Shown: piece by piece, positions 8,171 through 17,738 of the stretch
Numbering within the stretch: position 1 is the stretch's first letter
How the letters are laid out: each line of letters starts with the position of its first letter
NCBI RefSeq assembly: GCF_900186865.1
Contig: NZ_LT906480.1
Coordinates: forward strand, 3,056,001 to 3,120,000
DNA length: 64,000 nucleotides
Direction: 5' to 3'
From: Stenotrophomonas maltophilia
GTDB taxonomy: Bacteria > Pseudomonadota > Gammaproteobacteria > Xanthomonadales > Xanthomonadaceae
Made by a program: the position numbers and the translations under genes
Notes under the pieces: model-generated
Database searches by the model: none
The model's input: only the letters and a program-made list of their open reading frames with translations
What the model was told of the DNA's origin: nothing

Positions 8171-9073
8171 TCACGTCCACGCCGGGTCTGCGGTGAAATC
8201 GATGGTCAGCCAGAACGTGCTGCCCCGAGCATCCAGCCTGACCGCGATCTCGTCACGCATCGCATCGACCTCGCCCACCGAGCCCAAGGGCGTAGCCGGA
8301 TCGGTCAGCACATGGATTTCGATGAAGCGCATCCGCCCCATCTTCGCCACGTGGCTGGTGAAACCGGCATAGCCACGCTCGGCCACGAATGCCTGCATGA
8401 CCTGCTGCACGCGCCGGTCCAGATCATCCGGCGCCACCTGGAGTACTTCGCGCATGGCCTTCCACGCACTGCGCGCCGGTACCGGCAGTACCGCCAGGCT
8501 GATCAATGCCAGCACGATCGAATCCAGGTACGGCACCCAGTGGTGCCACTCACCGCCATGCAGGACCAGGGCCAGTACGAAGGCCAGCACTACCGCCAGG
8601 CTCATCAAGCCACCCAGCAGCCAGCCCCGTACATCCAGCCACAACAGCGCCGAGCGCAGGCGCCGCGCCCGCTGGGCGACGAACGCCGCCATCGCCAGGT
8701 TGCTGGCACTCAGCAGCGCCGCCCACCACAGCGCGGGCCCGAATTTCACCTCGTGTCCGCCCGTGGTCAAACCGATCACCGCGTTGGCCAGCGCATACAC
8801 GCAGGCCAGCGACAGGATCACACCGCCCAGCGCCTCGACCATCGGCTCCAGGTGCCAGTAGCCGTACTGGAAGCGCGGGCTCTGTTCCCGCGCCACCAGC
8901 CGCAGCACCGACAACGACACCAGGGTCAGGGCAACGTCGACCAGGCTGTACACACCGTCGAACAGGATGGCCTGCGATCCCACCAGCAGGCCACCGCTGA
9001 AGCCGACCACGCTGACCGCGATGGTGACCCCGATCGAGAACTTCAGGATGCGTTGCTCGCGCGCGGTATCCAT
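8171..9073 (-). CDS. cation diffusion facilitator (CDF) family transporter
   Basis: The 300-residue product has about six membrane segments. The second carries FDGVYSLVDVALTL with the two Asp residues of the CDF transport site, and the fifth carries YLDSIVLALISL. The rest is a cytoplasmic C-terminal domain (about 205-300). CDF proteins export divalent metals such as zinc, manganese or iron in exchange for protons. The DxxxD plus D arrangement without a site histidine is more like iron or manganese members than zinc-specific ZitB types, but the metal cannot be fixed from sequence alone. Confidence 0.85.
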   Translation of the reverse strand: MDTAREQRILKFSIGVTIAVSVVGFSGGLLVGSQAILFDGVYSLVDVALTLVSLSVLRLVAREQSPRFQYGYWHLEPMVEALGGVILSLACVYALANAVIGLTTGGHEVKFGPALWWAALLSASNLAMAAFVAQRARRLRSALLWLDVRGWLLGGLMSLAVVLAFVLALVLHGGEWHHWVPYLDSIVLALISLAVLPVPARSAWKAMREVLQVAPDDLDRRVQQVMQAFVAERGYAGFTSHVAKMGRMRFIEIHVLTDPATPLGSVGEVDAMRDEIAVRLDARGSTFWLTIDFTADPAWT

Positions 9074-9101
9074 CGTTCGCCGAAGGGCAGACCGTCGCCG
9101 G

Positions 9102-11390
9102 TCAGGCCTTCAGTACCTCCACCTTGTACGAGGTCACATCGCCGTCGTTCTCGATGATGAGCCCGTGCACGTCCGACTCGAAGCCCGGGAAGCGGGCATT
9201 CTGCTCACGGGCGATGCGCAGCGACTGGATGATCGGCTCATCGCTGTCGCCAAAGCGCTCGCCCGGCATGATGGTCGGAATGCCCGGCGGGTACGGCACC
9301 AGCATGGTCGCGGCGATGCGACCACTGACCTGCTCGATGTCGACCCGCTCGATCTCGCCCTTCACCAGGTGGTTGTAGGCATCGGCCGGGGTCATCACCG
9401 GCGTCGGCAGATCCACGTACATCTCGCGCATCACCTTGGCCACCGCGAATTCCTGGTTGAACGCATGCAGCGCGTCGCACAGGTCACGCAGGCCCCAACC
9501 GGCGTAGGCATTCGGGTAGTCGGCGGCCAGCGTCGGCAGTGCCTGGCTGAGCGGCGCGTTGCGGTCGTACAGTTCCTTGAACGCCATCAGTTCGGTGACC
9601 AGGGTGCTCCACTTGCCCTTGGTGATGCCCATCGAGAACAGGAACAGCACCGAGTACAGGTTGGTCTTCTCCACGGTGATGCCGCGGCCCCACAGGAACT
9701 TGCTCAGCACCGCCGCCGGAATGCCCAGCTTGCCCATGCTGCCGTCCATCGCCAGGCCCGGGGTCAGCAGGGTCACCTTGATCGGGTCGATCAGAACATA
9801 GTCATCCACCAGGTTCTCGAAGCCGTGCCAGTGCGCATCCGGCTGCAGGTACCACTCCTCGCGCTTGGCCACCATCGGTGCCGGCGTATCGCCCTTGTCC
9901 AGACTGCGCTCGACCTGGGTCGGTTGCCACACGCTGAACCACCAGTCGTCGCGGCCGAGGTCATCGCGGACATGCAGCATCGCGCGGCGGAACGCGATCG
10001 CCTCGTCATGCATTTCCTGCACCAGCGAACGGCCGGCGTCGCCTTCCATCATCTTCGAGGCCACATCACAGGCCGCGATCACTCCGTAATGCGGGCTGGT
10101 CGAGGTGTGCATCATGAACGACTCGTTGAAGCGCTCGGCATCCAGGTTGCGCTGCGCCGAGTTGCGCACGTGGATCATCGAGGCCTGCGAGAACGCGGCC
10201 AGCAGCTTGTGCGTGGAATGCGTGGTGAAGATGATCGCATCCTGCTCGCGCGGCTTGCCCTTGGCCATGCCGTAGTGGTTCTCGTAGAACGGATGGAACG
10301 CAGCGTAGGCGTACCAGGCTTCGTCGAAATGCAGGAAGTCCACCGCGCTGCCGATCTCGTCGGCGATCTTCTCGGCGTTGTAGCACAGGCCATCGTAGGT
10401 GGAGTTGGTCACCACTGCGATGCGCGGCTTGGAGCCGGCCTTGTAGGCCTTGCTGGCCAGCGGGTTGGCGGCGATACGCTGCTGCAGCGACTCGGGCGTG
10501 AACTGGTCCAGGCTGATCGGGCCGATGATGCCATGCGCGTTGCGGCTGGGGGTGAAGTACACCGGCACCGCGCCGGTCATGATCAGCGCGTGCAGCAGCG
10601 ACTTGTGGCAGTTGCGGTCGACGAATACCACGTCGCCGCGGGCCACTGTGCCGTGCCAGACGATCTTGTTGGCGGTGGAGGTGCCGTTGGTGACGAAGAA
10701 GGTATGGTCGGCACCGAAGTTGCGTGCCGCCTCGTTCTCGGCGTCCTTGATCGGGCCGGTGTGATCGAGCAGCGAACCCAGCTCCGGCACCGAGATCGAC
10801 AGATCGCTGCGCAGGGTGTTCTCGCCGTAGAACTGATGGAATGCACGGCCGACCGGCGATTTGGTGAACGCCACGCCGCCGGCATGGCCCGGCGTATGCC
10901 AGGAATAGTTCGACTCGGCCGCGTGATGGATCAGCGCCTTGAAGAACGGCGGCAGCAGGTTCTTCATGTAGTCTTCGGCCGCGCGCATCACCTGTCGCGA
11001 GATGAAGCTCTTGGTGTCTTCGAACAGGAAGATGAAGCCGTGAATGTACTTGAGCAGCTTGCTCGGCACCTTCTCGATGGTGCGGCGCTCGCCGTACAGG
11101 AACACCGGCAGGTTGGCGCGGCGCGCGCTCTGCTCGCGCAGGAAGGCGGTCAGGCGCTGGAACTCGCCATCCACCTCTTCGCTGCCATCGATCGAGATCA
11201 GCACCGCCGACGCCGCCACGTAGGTGCGGGCACCGGCACGGGCATCGTCCAGGTTCAGGCCGCACAGCACGCGCTGGTCGTTGCTGCGCAGCTCTTCCAC
11301 CAGGGCGCGGATCAGGATGCCGCCGATGCGCGGCGACTCGTAGTCGTTGTCGATGACAATGACCGGGTAGTCCAGGGACTTGAAGTACAC
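9102..11390 (-). CDS. AdiA-type basic amino acid decarboxylase (arginine or lysine)
   Basis: A 762-residue fold-type I PLP enzyme of the bacterial Orn/Lys/Arg decarboxylase family, close in length to AdiA. Visible parts are an N-terminal wing domain (about 1-130), the PLP domain with VDRNCHKSLLHAL, LHFDEAWYAYA and the Schiff-base lysine in TTHSTHKLLAAFSQAS, and a C-terminal domain with PYPPGIP. Side-by-side recollection of AdiA shows extensive similarity, yet S. maltophilia is known as lysine decarboxylase positive, so either substrate is possible. It starts with GTG behind an AAGGAG. It is the last gene of a porin-antiporter-decarboxylase operon; such systems consume cytoplasmic protons in acid. 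Confidence 0.9.
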   Translation of the reverse strand: MYFKSLDYPVIVIDNDYESPRIGGILIRALVEELRSNDQRVLCGLNLDDARAGARTYVAASAVLISIDGSEEVDGEFQRLTAFLREQSARRANLPVFLYGERRTIEKVPSKLLKYIHGFIFLFEDTKSFISRQVMRAAEDYMKNLLPPFFKALIHHAAESNYSWHTPGHAGGVAFTKSPVGRAFHQFYGENTLRSDLSISVPELGSLLDHTGPIKDAENEAARNFGADHTFFVTNGTSTANKIVWHGTVARGDVVFVDRNCHKSLLHALIMTGAVPVYFTPSRNAHGIIGPISLDQFTPESLQQRIAANPLASKAYKAGSKPRIAVVTNSTYDGLCYNAEKIADEIGSAVDFLHFDEAWYAYAAFHPFYENHYGMAKGKPREQDAIIFTTHSTHKLLAAFSQASMIHVRNSAQRNLDAERFNESFMMHTSTSPHYGVIAACDVASKMMEGDAGRSLVQEMHDEAIAFRRAMLHVRDDLGRDDWWFSVWQPTQVERSLDKGDTPAPMVAKREEWYLQPDAHWHGFENLVDDYVLIDPIKVTLLTPGLAMDGSMGKLGIPAAVLSKFLWGRGITVEKTNLYSVLFLFSMGITKGKWSTLVTELMAFKELYDRNAPLSQALPTLAADYPNAYAGWGLRDLCDALHAFNQEFAVAKVMREMYVDLPTPVMTPADAYNHLVKGEIERVDIEQVSGRIAATMLVPYPPGIPTIMPGERFGDSDEPIIQSLRIAREQNARFPGFESDVHGLIIENDGDVTSYKVEVLKA

Positions 11391-11410
11391 GTTGATTCTC
11401 CTTGTCTAAC

Positions 11411-12763
11411 TCAGGAACGCTGGGCGCCGGCGCTGATCGCCGAGGCCTCGCGGGCGCGCTGCCGCTGCTGGCGGCGCTCCTCGCTGAAGAAGGGATAGAA
11501 CACGGTGATGAACAGCACGAACAGGAACGCGTACTGCACGATGGTTCCCGACGAGCCGTAGATCGCCCACAGGCAGTAAACGACGGTCAGGCTGGTCAGG
11601 GTCCAGAACGCACCGGTGTGGACCAGGGTGTGCGAGCGCTCGACCACGAAGTAGCAGGCCACGCACGAGTAGATGTAGGGCAGCAGGGTCAGCACCACCG
11701 CCGCCGATGTGATCACGTCGAACTGTGCCGACGCGGTTTCCGAGGTGGAAGTGACCAGCACCGCCAAGGTCATCAGCACGGCCACGATCAGTACGCCCTT
11801 GACCGGTACGTCGTCCTTGTTGGTCTTGCTGAAGATGCTCGGGAACAGGCCGTCATCGGAGGCCGCCTTGGCGCTCTGCGCGGTCAGCAGGATCCAGCCG
11901 CCCAGCGAACCGGCAGCGCCGATGAAGGCACACAGGCTGACCAGCGCACCGCCCCAGCCACCGACGGCCTTGGCCGCAGCCAGTGCGAACGGCGCATCGG
12001 AAGTCTGCAGTTCGCCATTGGGCACCATGCCCATGATCACCGAGGAGCTGGCGATGTAGGCGATGGCGGCCAGGAACACACCCGCCAGGGTGGCGCGGGC
12101 CACGTTCTTTTCCGGGTTCTCGACCACACCAGCGGTGACCGAGGCCGACTCGACGCCAATGAAGGCCCACAGCGTCAGCGCCGCGGCGCTGGAGATCGCG
12201 CCGAAGTTCGATTCGCCGGACACGTTGTAGGCGCCCTTGAAAATGTCGGCATCGAAGAAGAACCAGCCGAAGATGGCGATGCCCAGGATCGGCACCAGCG
12301 CAAAACTGGTGGTGACGGTCTGCACCCGGCTGACGAACGCCGGACCGATCACGTTGGCGAAACTCAGCGCCCACACCAGGATCAGCACCGCGATGCAGCG
12401 CACCAGCGGCTCGGACAGGATCGGGAAGAAGTAGCTGAAATAGCCCACTGCCGCGATCGGAATGGCGACGTTGCCGATCCAGTTGGCGAACCAGTAGATG
12501 GTGTTGGTCTGGAAGCCCATGTAGGGCCCGAACCAGTCGCGCGCATAGGCGTACGGGCCGCCCGCCTTGGGTGCCAGCTTGCCCAGCTTGGCGAACACGA
12601 AGGCCAGCAACAGCGCACCGGCGGTAGTGATCAACCAGCCCCAGATCGAGGCGGTACCAATCTTGGCCAGGCTCGATGGCAGCAGGAACACGCCTGAGCC
12701 CATCATGTTGCCGGCGACGAGGAAGGTGGCTCCGACCACCCCGATTTTCTTTGCTTCTGCCAT
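11411..12763 (-). CDS. APC-family amino acid/amine antiporter, AdiC-like
   Basis: A 450-residue transporter with about 12 membrane segments. Hallmarks shared with AdiC are MMGSGVFLLP in helix 1, LWAFIGVESASV in helix 6 (Trp 202 region of AdiC) and GSLGGWILL in helix 8 (gating Trp 293 region). It should exchange external arginine (or lysine) for the internal decarboxylation product. The ATG at 12763 was chosen because an AGGAG lies six bases before it. The gap to the decarboxylase is only 20 bases. AdiC resemblance slightly favours arginine/agmatine over lysine/cadaverine, but CadB shares several of the motifs. Confidence 0.88.
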   Translation of the reverse strand: MAEAKKIGVVGATFLVAGNMMGSGVFLLPSSLAKIGTASIWGWLITTAGALLLAFVFAKLGKLAPKAGGPYAYARDWFGPYMGFQTNTIYWFANWIGNVAIPIAAVGYFSYFFPILSEPLVRCIAVLILVWALSFANVIGPAFVSRVQTVTTSFALVPILGIAIFGWFFFDADIFKGAYNVSGESNFGAISSAAALTLWAFIGVESASVTAGVVENPEKNVARATLAGVFLAAIAYIASSSVIMGMVPNGELQTSDAPFALAAAKAVGGWGGALVSLCAFIGAAGSLGGWILLTAQSAKAASDDGLFPSIFSKTNKDDVPVKGVLIVAVLMTLAVLVTSTSETASAQFDVITSAAVVLTLLPYIYSCVACYFVVERSHTLVHTGAFWTLTSLTVVYCLWAIYGSSGTIVQYAFLFVLFITVFYPFFSEERRQQRQRAREASAISAGAQRS

Positions 12764-12839
12764 GACAATCTCCTGTACTGGCATGAGCCCGGTACAACCG
12801 GGCGTTGGGACGGTTACGCTGGCGTACGACCGCTGGCGC

Positions 12840-14273
12840 TTATTTGATGAAGTTGTATTGCAGGCTGCCCTGCACCCGGACCGTGTCGCCGCGTGCGCCG
12901 CCCTGCTGTTCCAGGCGGCCGTACAACAGCTCCATGCCCATCGTCCAGGACGGCGCGGGGCTCCAGATCAGGTTGAATACGCCGTACCGGCTCTGCCGGA
13001 AGGCATCGGCCGCCAGTGCGGCATTCCGCTCCAGGGTCAGCTGGCCGAAGATCAGGTTCGATCGCCACAGCTCGGACCAGTAGTGGGTATAGCCGACGAA
13101 GCCGCCGTGCAGGTCCAACGCGTCGAGGCGGCCATCGACACCGACCACCGCGTCCAGCCCGGAGCCGGTCAGGTCGGCGGTATAGCGGCTGAGGCCGCGT
13201 CCTCCCAGCGCACCGAACAGCAGCAGGTCGCGCTCGCCCACCGAGGCCGAGCCACTCAGCTGCAGGCCGCCGGCCATTCGCCGGTCGCGCTCGCCATCGC
13301 CGTCATAGGCCAGGCTGCGCGCCACCGCGCCCACCTGCAGGTGGCCCCAGTCGCGCTCCATGCGCGCGGTCACGGTTACGTCCGGCAGACGGTTCACCGC
13401 AGCCCGCTCATCACTGGCACCGGCAAGTTCAGTCTTCGGGTCTTCGGCCGCCACGGTCAGCGTGTTGCCCTTGCCCATCGTGAAGCTGTGGTGGATGCCG
13501 GCCACCAGCAGATAGCCGGCGCCGCCCGGCCCGGCGAAGTCCAGCGTGTCGGGCAGGCTGTCCGGGTCCATGAAGCTGGAGTAGCCATAGCCGGCATAGG
13601 TATTGCCGAGCTGTCCATACGCATGCCGCAGGCGGAACTCGTAGCCATCGCTGCTGCCGAAGAAGTCGTTCTCCAGATAGAAGCGCAGGTTGCCGTGCGT
13701 GGTTGGACGCCGCGCCTCGAAGCTGAAGCGGGTCTGCTTGGCGTGGATGTTGAAGTTGGAGACATCGCGGTGGCTGCCGCCCACCGGCATCGACGAGGGA
13801 ATGAACTGATCCTCGTCGCCGGCCGCGCGCGAATCGGCGATGGCATCCAGCTTGGCGTAACCGCCGATGCGGATCACCGTATCAGTGCCGGGTATGGCAA
13901 AGAACCCCTTCAGATCCGGGTCGGTCGGGCCCGCCGCACTGTCCGGTCGCGATGCCGCAGTGGACGGATCAGCGACCGAATCGCGCTGCGGCAGTACCGG
14001 CTGCGCCACACCCGGCACCTGGGTGCGATGGATCACGTCGGAAGGGGCGGCAGAGGCCATCGGCGCCATTGCAGGCGCGGCTGTTGCCTGCACAGGCGCA
14101 GCATCGCGCTGCTCAAGCCGGTCCAGCCGTTGCTGCATGCGTTCCAGCGCCTGGCGCATGGCGGCCATCTCGCGCCGCAATGCCTGCGCATCCTCTGCAT
14201 CACCCTGTTGAGCGTACGCCGGCGTGATCGCCAGTGCCCCCAGGCATGCCAGACTCAGTACGGCCAAACGCAT
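12840..14273 (-). CDS. DcaP-like trimeric outer membrane porin
   Basis: The 477-residue product begins with a signal peptide (MRLAVLSLACLGALAITPAYA) and a coiled coil (about 27-58, repeated Leu/Met heptads with RREMAAMRQALERM). A long beta-rich domain follows and ends in QYNFIK. This order (coiled coil then barrel, with IRIGGYAKLDAI) is that of DcaP-type porins. GGAGG precedes the ATG. Position as first gene of the antiporter/decarboxylase operon suggests it supplies substrate across the outer membrane, which is inference. Confidence 0.8.
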   Translation of the reverse strand: MRLAVLSLACLGALAITPAYAQQGDAEDAQALRREMAAMRQALERMQQRLDRLEQRDAAPVQATAAPAMAPMASAAPSDVIHRTQVPGVAQPVLPQRDSVADPSTAASRPDSAAGPTDPDLKGFFAIPGTDTVIRIGGYAKLDAIADSRAAGDEDQFIPSSMPVGGSHRDVSNFNIHAKQTRFSFEARRPTTHGNLRFYLENDFFGSSDGYEFRLRHAYGQLGNTYAGYGYSSFMDPDSLPDTLDFAGPGGAGYLLVAGIHHSFTMGKGNTLTVAAEDPKTELAGASDERAAVNRLPDVTVTARMERDWGHLQVGAVARSLAYDGDGERDRRMAGGLQLSGSASVGERDLLLFGALGGRGLSRYTADLTGSGLDAVVGVDGRLDALDLHGGFVGYTHYWSELWRSNLIFGQLTLERNAALAADAFRQSRYGVFNLIWSPAPSWTMGMELLYGRLEQQGGARGDTVRVQGSLQYNFIK

Positions 14274-14730
14274 TGCATCCTCCCCTGACGAACACTCGCA
14301 TCACGGTTCCGGAGCGCATGCATGCGCCGCCCTGGCTTCGCGTTGCCGTTGCTGGAAATGCGGGTACTGCGTCGACGACATCGGCCAGCCTGCGCAGGGC
14401 AGGCAACAGGACGATGACACTGCCCCGCCTGCACCCATGTCGACTCCATCAAGGCCGCGCTGCCAGAGAGGTGGCGACCGCAGCGGTCTGGGTAACAAGC
14501 ACAGAGTGAGAGTGTCGTGAATGGCTGTGCCGGCCGACCCTGATCAGGGCGTGGCGAGCGCGGCATCCATCGCGCATTGACGCTGTATTCCATGCGTCAA
14601 AGGCTAGTCTGTTTGTCGCTTTTGGCCTTGATTGGAATCAAGGCACGATGCTTGATCTCAGTCACGATTCAGACGTGACGACGAACAGACAATGCGCAAG
14701 CGGTTGTGTTCGCCTGTGGCAGGAACGCAA
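14274..14730. promoter_or_regulatory. non-coding control region of the porin operon with two palindromes
   Basis: About 460 bases without a convincing gene. It holds a perfect palindrome CCTTGATTGGAATCAAGG (14626-14643, 8-base arms) and an inverted repeat GTCACG-N7-CGTGAC (14661-14679), both upstream of the porin start on the minus strand. Promoter hexamers could not be assigned with confidence. These are candidate binding sites for an acid- or amino-acid-responsive regulator. Confidence 0.45.
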
Positions 14731-14758
14731 CAGGCCCGCATGTCACCATGCGGGCCTG
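14731..14758 (-). terminator. hairpin terminator after dsbG
   Basis: A perfect 12-base stem (CAGGCCCGCATG and its complement) around a TCAC loop, 28 bases after the dsbG-like stop codon. The following T-run is weak, so it may act as a transcript-stabilising hairpin as well. Confidence 0.75.
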
Positions 14759-14785
14759 TGGTCTACATCATCATGCAGGCGTGGA

Positions 14786-15628
14786 TCAGCGCGGACCAAG
14801 CACCGTCTGCAGGTCGTCGCCCTGCGGCAATCCGGCCCGGCGCTGCACCTGGCCCTGTGCATCCTGGAACAGGATGCCCGGGGTGCCCTGGAACCCCATC
14901 TCCAGCATCAACACCTGGTTGGCGTCGAGCTTGCCGGCGATCTCGCGGCTGATGTTCGGCAGCGCTTTGATGCCGCCACGGTCGAACTGGTGTTCGTTCT
15001 CCAGCAGCGCCGCGCTCGGATCACGTGCGGAGAGGATGGCTGCGGCCTTGGCCGGACTGTCCTCGCGGATCACACCCACCATGATGTGGCGCAACTGTAC
15101 CTTGCCGGCGTCGACCCACGGACGGGCCGCCTCCCAGAACTTGTGGCAATACGGGCAGTTGGCATCGCTGAAGGTATAGACCACGCGGGGCGCGTCGGCC
15201 TTGCCATCACGTACCCAGGCGCTGGCTTCGAGCTTGGTCCACATTTTGGCCGACATCGGTGCGGCAACCAGCTTCTCGACCGCTTCGGCAGCCACATCAT
15301 TACCTTCGGCATCGAACAGGCTGCCCACCAGTACGTGCTTGCCATCGGCCGTGACATAGGCCGCTGCAGGCTGCTGCCCTCCCACCACGCCAGCAAAACC
15401 GCGCAGGCCGTCCGGCGCATCGAACTCGGCAACGACCTCGAAGCCGTGCTTCTCGATGCCCTTCAGCACCGCTGGACGGTCGCCCTTGGCGGCAGATGCC
15501 GGAGCAGTCGTCGCCGATGCCGTGGCGGCCTTGCCCGGCGGCGTCTGTGCCTGGCTGCAGGCGGCCAATGCCAGCATGACCGGCAGCAGGAGCACCGCCG
15601 GGGCGGTGCGCAGGGAAATCGACAACAT
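14786..15628 (-). CDS. dsbG: DsbG-like thiol:disulfide interchange lipoprotein
   Basis: The 280-residue protein has a lipoprotein signal peptide with lipobox LAAC (Cys 24), an Ala/Thr-rich linker, an N-terminal dimerisation-like domain and a thioredoxin fold with the active site CPYC near 158-161 (FSDANCPYCHKFWEAARPW). The cis-Pro loop follows near GTPG. This matches DsbG, the periplasmic protein that reduces sulfenylated or wrongly bonded cysteines. A lipid anchor is unusual for E. coli DsbG but occurs in relatives. The gene lies 30 bases behind a membrane-bound TlpA-like gene, which could keep it reduced. GGAG precedes the start. Confidence 0.85.
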   Translation of the reverse strand: MLSISLRTAPAVLLLPVMLALAACSQAQTPPGKAATASATTAPASAAKGDRPAVLKGIEKHGFEVVAEFDAPDGLRGFAGVVGGQQPAAAYVTADGKHVLVGSLFDAEGNDVAAEAVEKLVAAPMSAKMWTKLEASAWVRDGKADAPRVVYTFSDANCPYCHKFWEAARPWVDAGKVQLRHIMVGVIREDSPAKAAAILSARDPSAALLENEHQFDRGGIKALPNISREIAGKLDANQVLMLEMGFQGTPGILFQDAQGQVQRRAGLPQGDDLQTVLGPR

Positions 15629-15658
15629 GGGAACTCCGTAGTGAGATGCCCGCGCAGG

Positions 15659-16462
15659 CTACCGCAGCCGGCGCAGTTTGTGTTCAAGGCCGGCCGCAGT
15701 CAGTTCGCCCAGGTGCAGTTCACGCAGGCGCCCATCGGCGTCGAAAAAGAGCGTGGAAGGATATGCCTGAACGCCGAGCACGGTGGAAGCAGCAGCGTCA
15801 TCATCCAGCAGCACGTTGCCCAGCATCAGTCGTTCGCCGGCCAGGAAACCCTGGACCTCATCCAGGGTTTCACCCTGGTTGAGGAATACGAACTGCACGT
15901 CATCATGTGCCTGTTGTGCCGTCGCCAGCACCGGCATCTCACGCCGGCAGGGCCCGCACCATGTGGCCCACAGATTCAGCACCAGCGGCTTGCCGCGGAA
16001 CTGCTGCAGATCGATACGATCGCCTTGAAGGTCCGCCACCTGCAGCGCCGGCAACGGCATCTGCCGCTCCTCCCATGCCGACAGCAACTGGCCACCAGCG
16101 ACCCAGAACAACACGCCTACCAGTGCGCTCGTCAGCACCGGTGCACGCAACTGACGCCACGGCCGCAGACGCCATAATCCCCACGACAGCCCGGCCACCA
16201 GCACCACCATCAGGTGATAGCCACCATCGGTGACCTGCAGAATGCTCCAGGGCTCCGAACGATAGAGCGCGAAATTCAGCACAACAAAACTGACACGACC
16301 ACACAGCAGGCCGATCAGCAGCATGTCCAGCACGATGCCTGCTGCCGACGGCAGCGGCATTCCCACTGCCCTGCGCGGCCAAAGACGGGCAACGATCATG
16401 GCCAGCAACGTGCACATCAGGATCAACACCACCGGCATCGGTACCGGTCCAACACTCGACAT
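15659..16462 (-). CDS. membrane protein fusing an Lgt-like region to a TlpA-type thioredoxin domain
   Basis: The 267-residue protein has about four hydrophobic segments in residues 5-125. GRVSFVVLNFALYRSEPW and a V-x-D-G-G turn in this part resemble the core of prolipoprotein diacylglyceryl transferase. A periplasmic TlpA/ResA-like domain follows (about 135-267) with the active site WATWCGPC (Cys 169 and 172) and a cis-Pro loop (VQAYPSTLFF). It is first in an operon with the DsbG-like gene. A job as electron donor to the DsbG-like lipoprotein is plausible. The Lgt-like half is too short to be a working transferase and may only be a scaffold. Confidence 0.75.
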   Translation of the reverse strand: MSSVGPVPMPVVLILMCTLLAMIVARLWPRRAVGMPLPSAAGIVLDMLLIGLLCGRVSFVVLNFALYRSEPWSILQVTDGGYHLMVVLVAGLSWGLWRLRPWRQLRAPVLTSALVGVLFWVAGGQLLSAWEERQMPLPALQVADLQGDRIDLQQFRGKPLVLNLWATWCGPCRREMPVLATAQQAHDDVQFVFLNQGETLDEVQGFLAGERLMLGNVLLDDDAAASTVLGVQAYPSTLFFDADGRLRELHLGELTAAGLEHKLRRLR

Positions 16463-16543
16463 CAGCCCACCTGTTCAAGTTCCACTGCCTGCATGGTCAA
16501 AGCGTCACGCCCAGGTTGCAAGCGCTCGCCCGCCCCCCCATGG

Positions 16544-17611
16544 TCAGGCCGCACTCCGCCCCAACTGCATTCCGGGGGACGCCTGCAGGCCGCGCAGACT
16601 TCCGGCCACCGACGGCATCAACGGTCGCTCCCGCCGCTTGCAGTTGACGTGGCGGCGATAGTTGGCCGGTGTCATGCCCACGATGCGGAGGAACAGACGC
16701 CGGAACGCGCTCTGATCAGCGTAGCCCACCCCCCAGGCCACCTCCTCGATGCCTGCGCCCTGCTGCAGCAGGGTCTGCGCCTTGGCAATGCGCAGCCGTT
16801 GGCAGTATTCGATCGGCCGCAGACCGGTCGCTCGGAGGAAGCGCCGCTGCAGGGTGCGCGGTTCCAATCCGGAAACCTCGCAGATTGCGGCCAGAGTGGC
16901 TCCTCGTGCGGCAGTGGTATGCAGCCAGCGCTGGGCCTTCAGCACATCGCGGTCACCGTGGGCGAAGTTGGCACTGAAACGCTCAAGATCCTGCTGGATT
17001 CCTGCGGGCACGACGATCCCGAGCTGTTGCGCGACCGCGCTCGCCACGCCCTGCCCGTGCAGCCGGTACAGCAAACGCAGCCCGAGGAAACGCCATGCCT
17101 GCGATCCGCCAACCGTCAGCAGATCGCCATCGTCGACCAGCGCCCGCTCACTGGGCACCCAGCTCACCGCCTGCGCCTGCAACCCTGGATGTCGCCCCAG
17201 ATCGGGGCCGCTGACCGTTCTTCCGGCCAGCAGTCCCGCACGGGCCAGTACACCGACCCCGTCGCTGGCAGCAGCCAGCAGGCTGCCCCCGTCATAATGG
17301 GCCCGCAACCAGTCCAGCAGGACCTCCTCGGCGCGCAGACAGGCTCCGGGGCTGATCTGGCCGGGAACCGCGATCACCGCGGGAATGGCGGCGTCGAGCA
17401 TTTCAGCACCCGCGATGCGGTGTACACCGGTCTGGCTGGCGGGAACGATCCAGCGGGTGACAAGCACACGCTTGAAGGGTCGGCGCTGCTGTTGGGCCAG
17501 GCGGTTGGCGACGTGGGCCATTTCGGCCAGCACAGAGGCGGCGGAGGGGTCCCCTCCCGGATATTCGACCACCGCAACCTCTACGAATGCTTCGTTCCTG
17601 ACTCCCTCCAC
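16544..17611 (-). CDS. GlxA-type transcriptional regulator (DJ-1/PfpI domain plus AraC HTH)
   Basis: About 355 residues. The N-terminal half (about 1-175) is a class I amidotransferase-like sensor domain as in GlxA proteins. The C-terminal half (about 220-320) has two AraC helix-turn-helices (LAAICEVSGLEPRTLQRRF and IEEVAWGVGYADQSAFRRLF, then TPANYRRH). The start was moved to a GTG at 17611 because a perfect AGGAGG lies six bases before it; the upstream ATG at 17641 would place this Shine-Dalgarno inside the gene. The target is unknown. It is divergent from the merR-type gene. Confidence 0.82.
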   Translation of the reverse strand: MEGVRNEAFVEVAVVEYPGGDPSAASVLAEMAHVANRLAQQQRRPFKRVLVTRWIVPASQTGVHRIAGAEMLDAAIPAVIAVPGQISPGACLRAEEVLLDWLRAHYDGGSLLAAASDGVGVLARAGLLAGRTVSGPDLGRHPGLQAQAVSWVPSERALVDDGDLLTVGGSQAWRFLGLRLLYRLHGQGVASAVAQQLGIVVPAGIQQDLERFSANFAHGDRDVLKAQRWLHTTAARGATLAAICEVSGLEPRTLQRRFLRATGLRPIEYCQRLRIAKAQTLLQQGAGIEEVAWGVGYADQSAFRRLFLRIVGMTPANYRRHVNCKRRERPLMPSVAGSLRGLQASPGMQLGRSAA

Positions 17612-17738
17612 AGACCACCTCCTCGGTTCGTTGCAGGCCATCGAACGGCCGGTTCAGGCGAAGGGTAGGAACAGGCCCATCTGCGGGGCTATGAAGAAAG
17701 TTGCAAAGTGGGCTGAATGCGCGCACCGAGCTGAAGCC

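Noticed and set aside
8967..11498. Long plus-strand frame (843 codons) across the decarboxylase gene.
   Set aside because: His/Gln/Arg-rich antisense shadow of a well-conserved enzyme.
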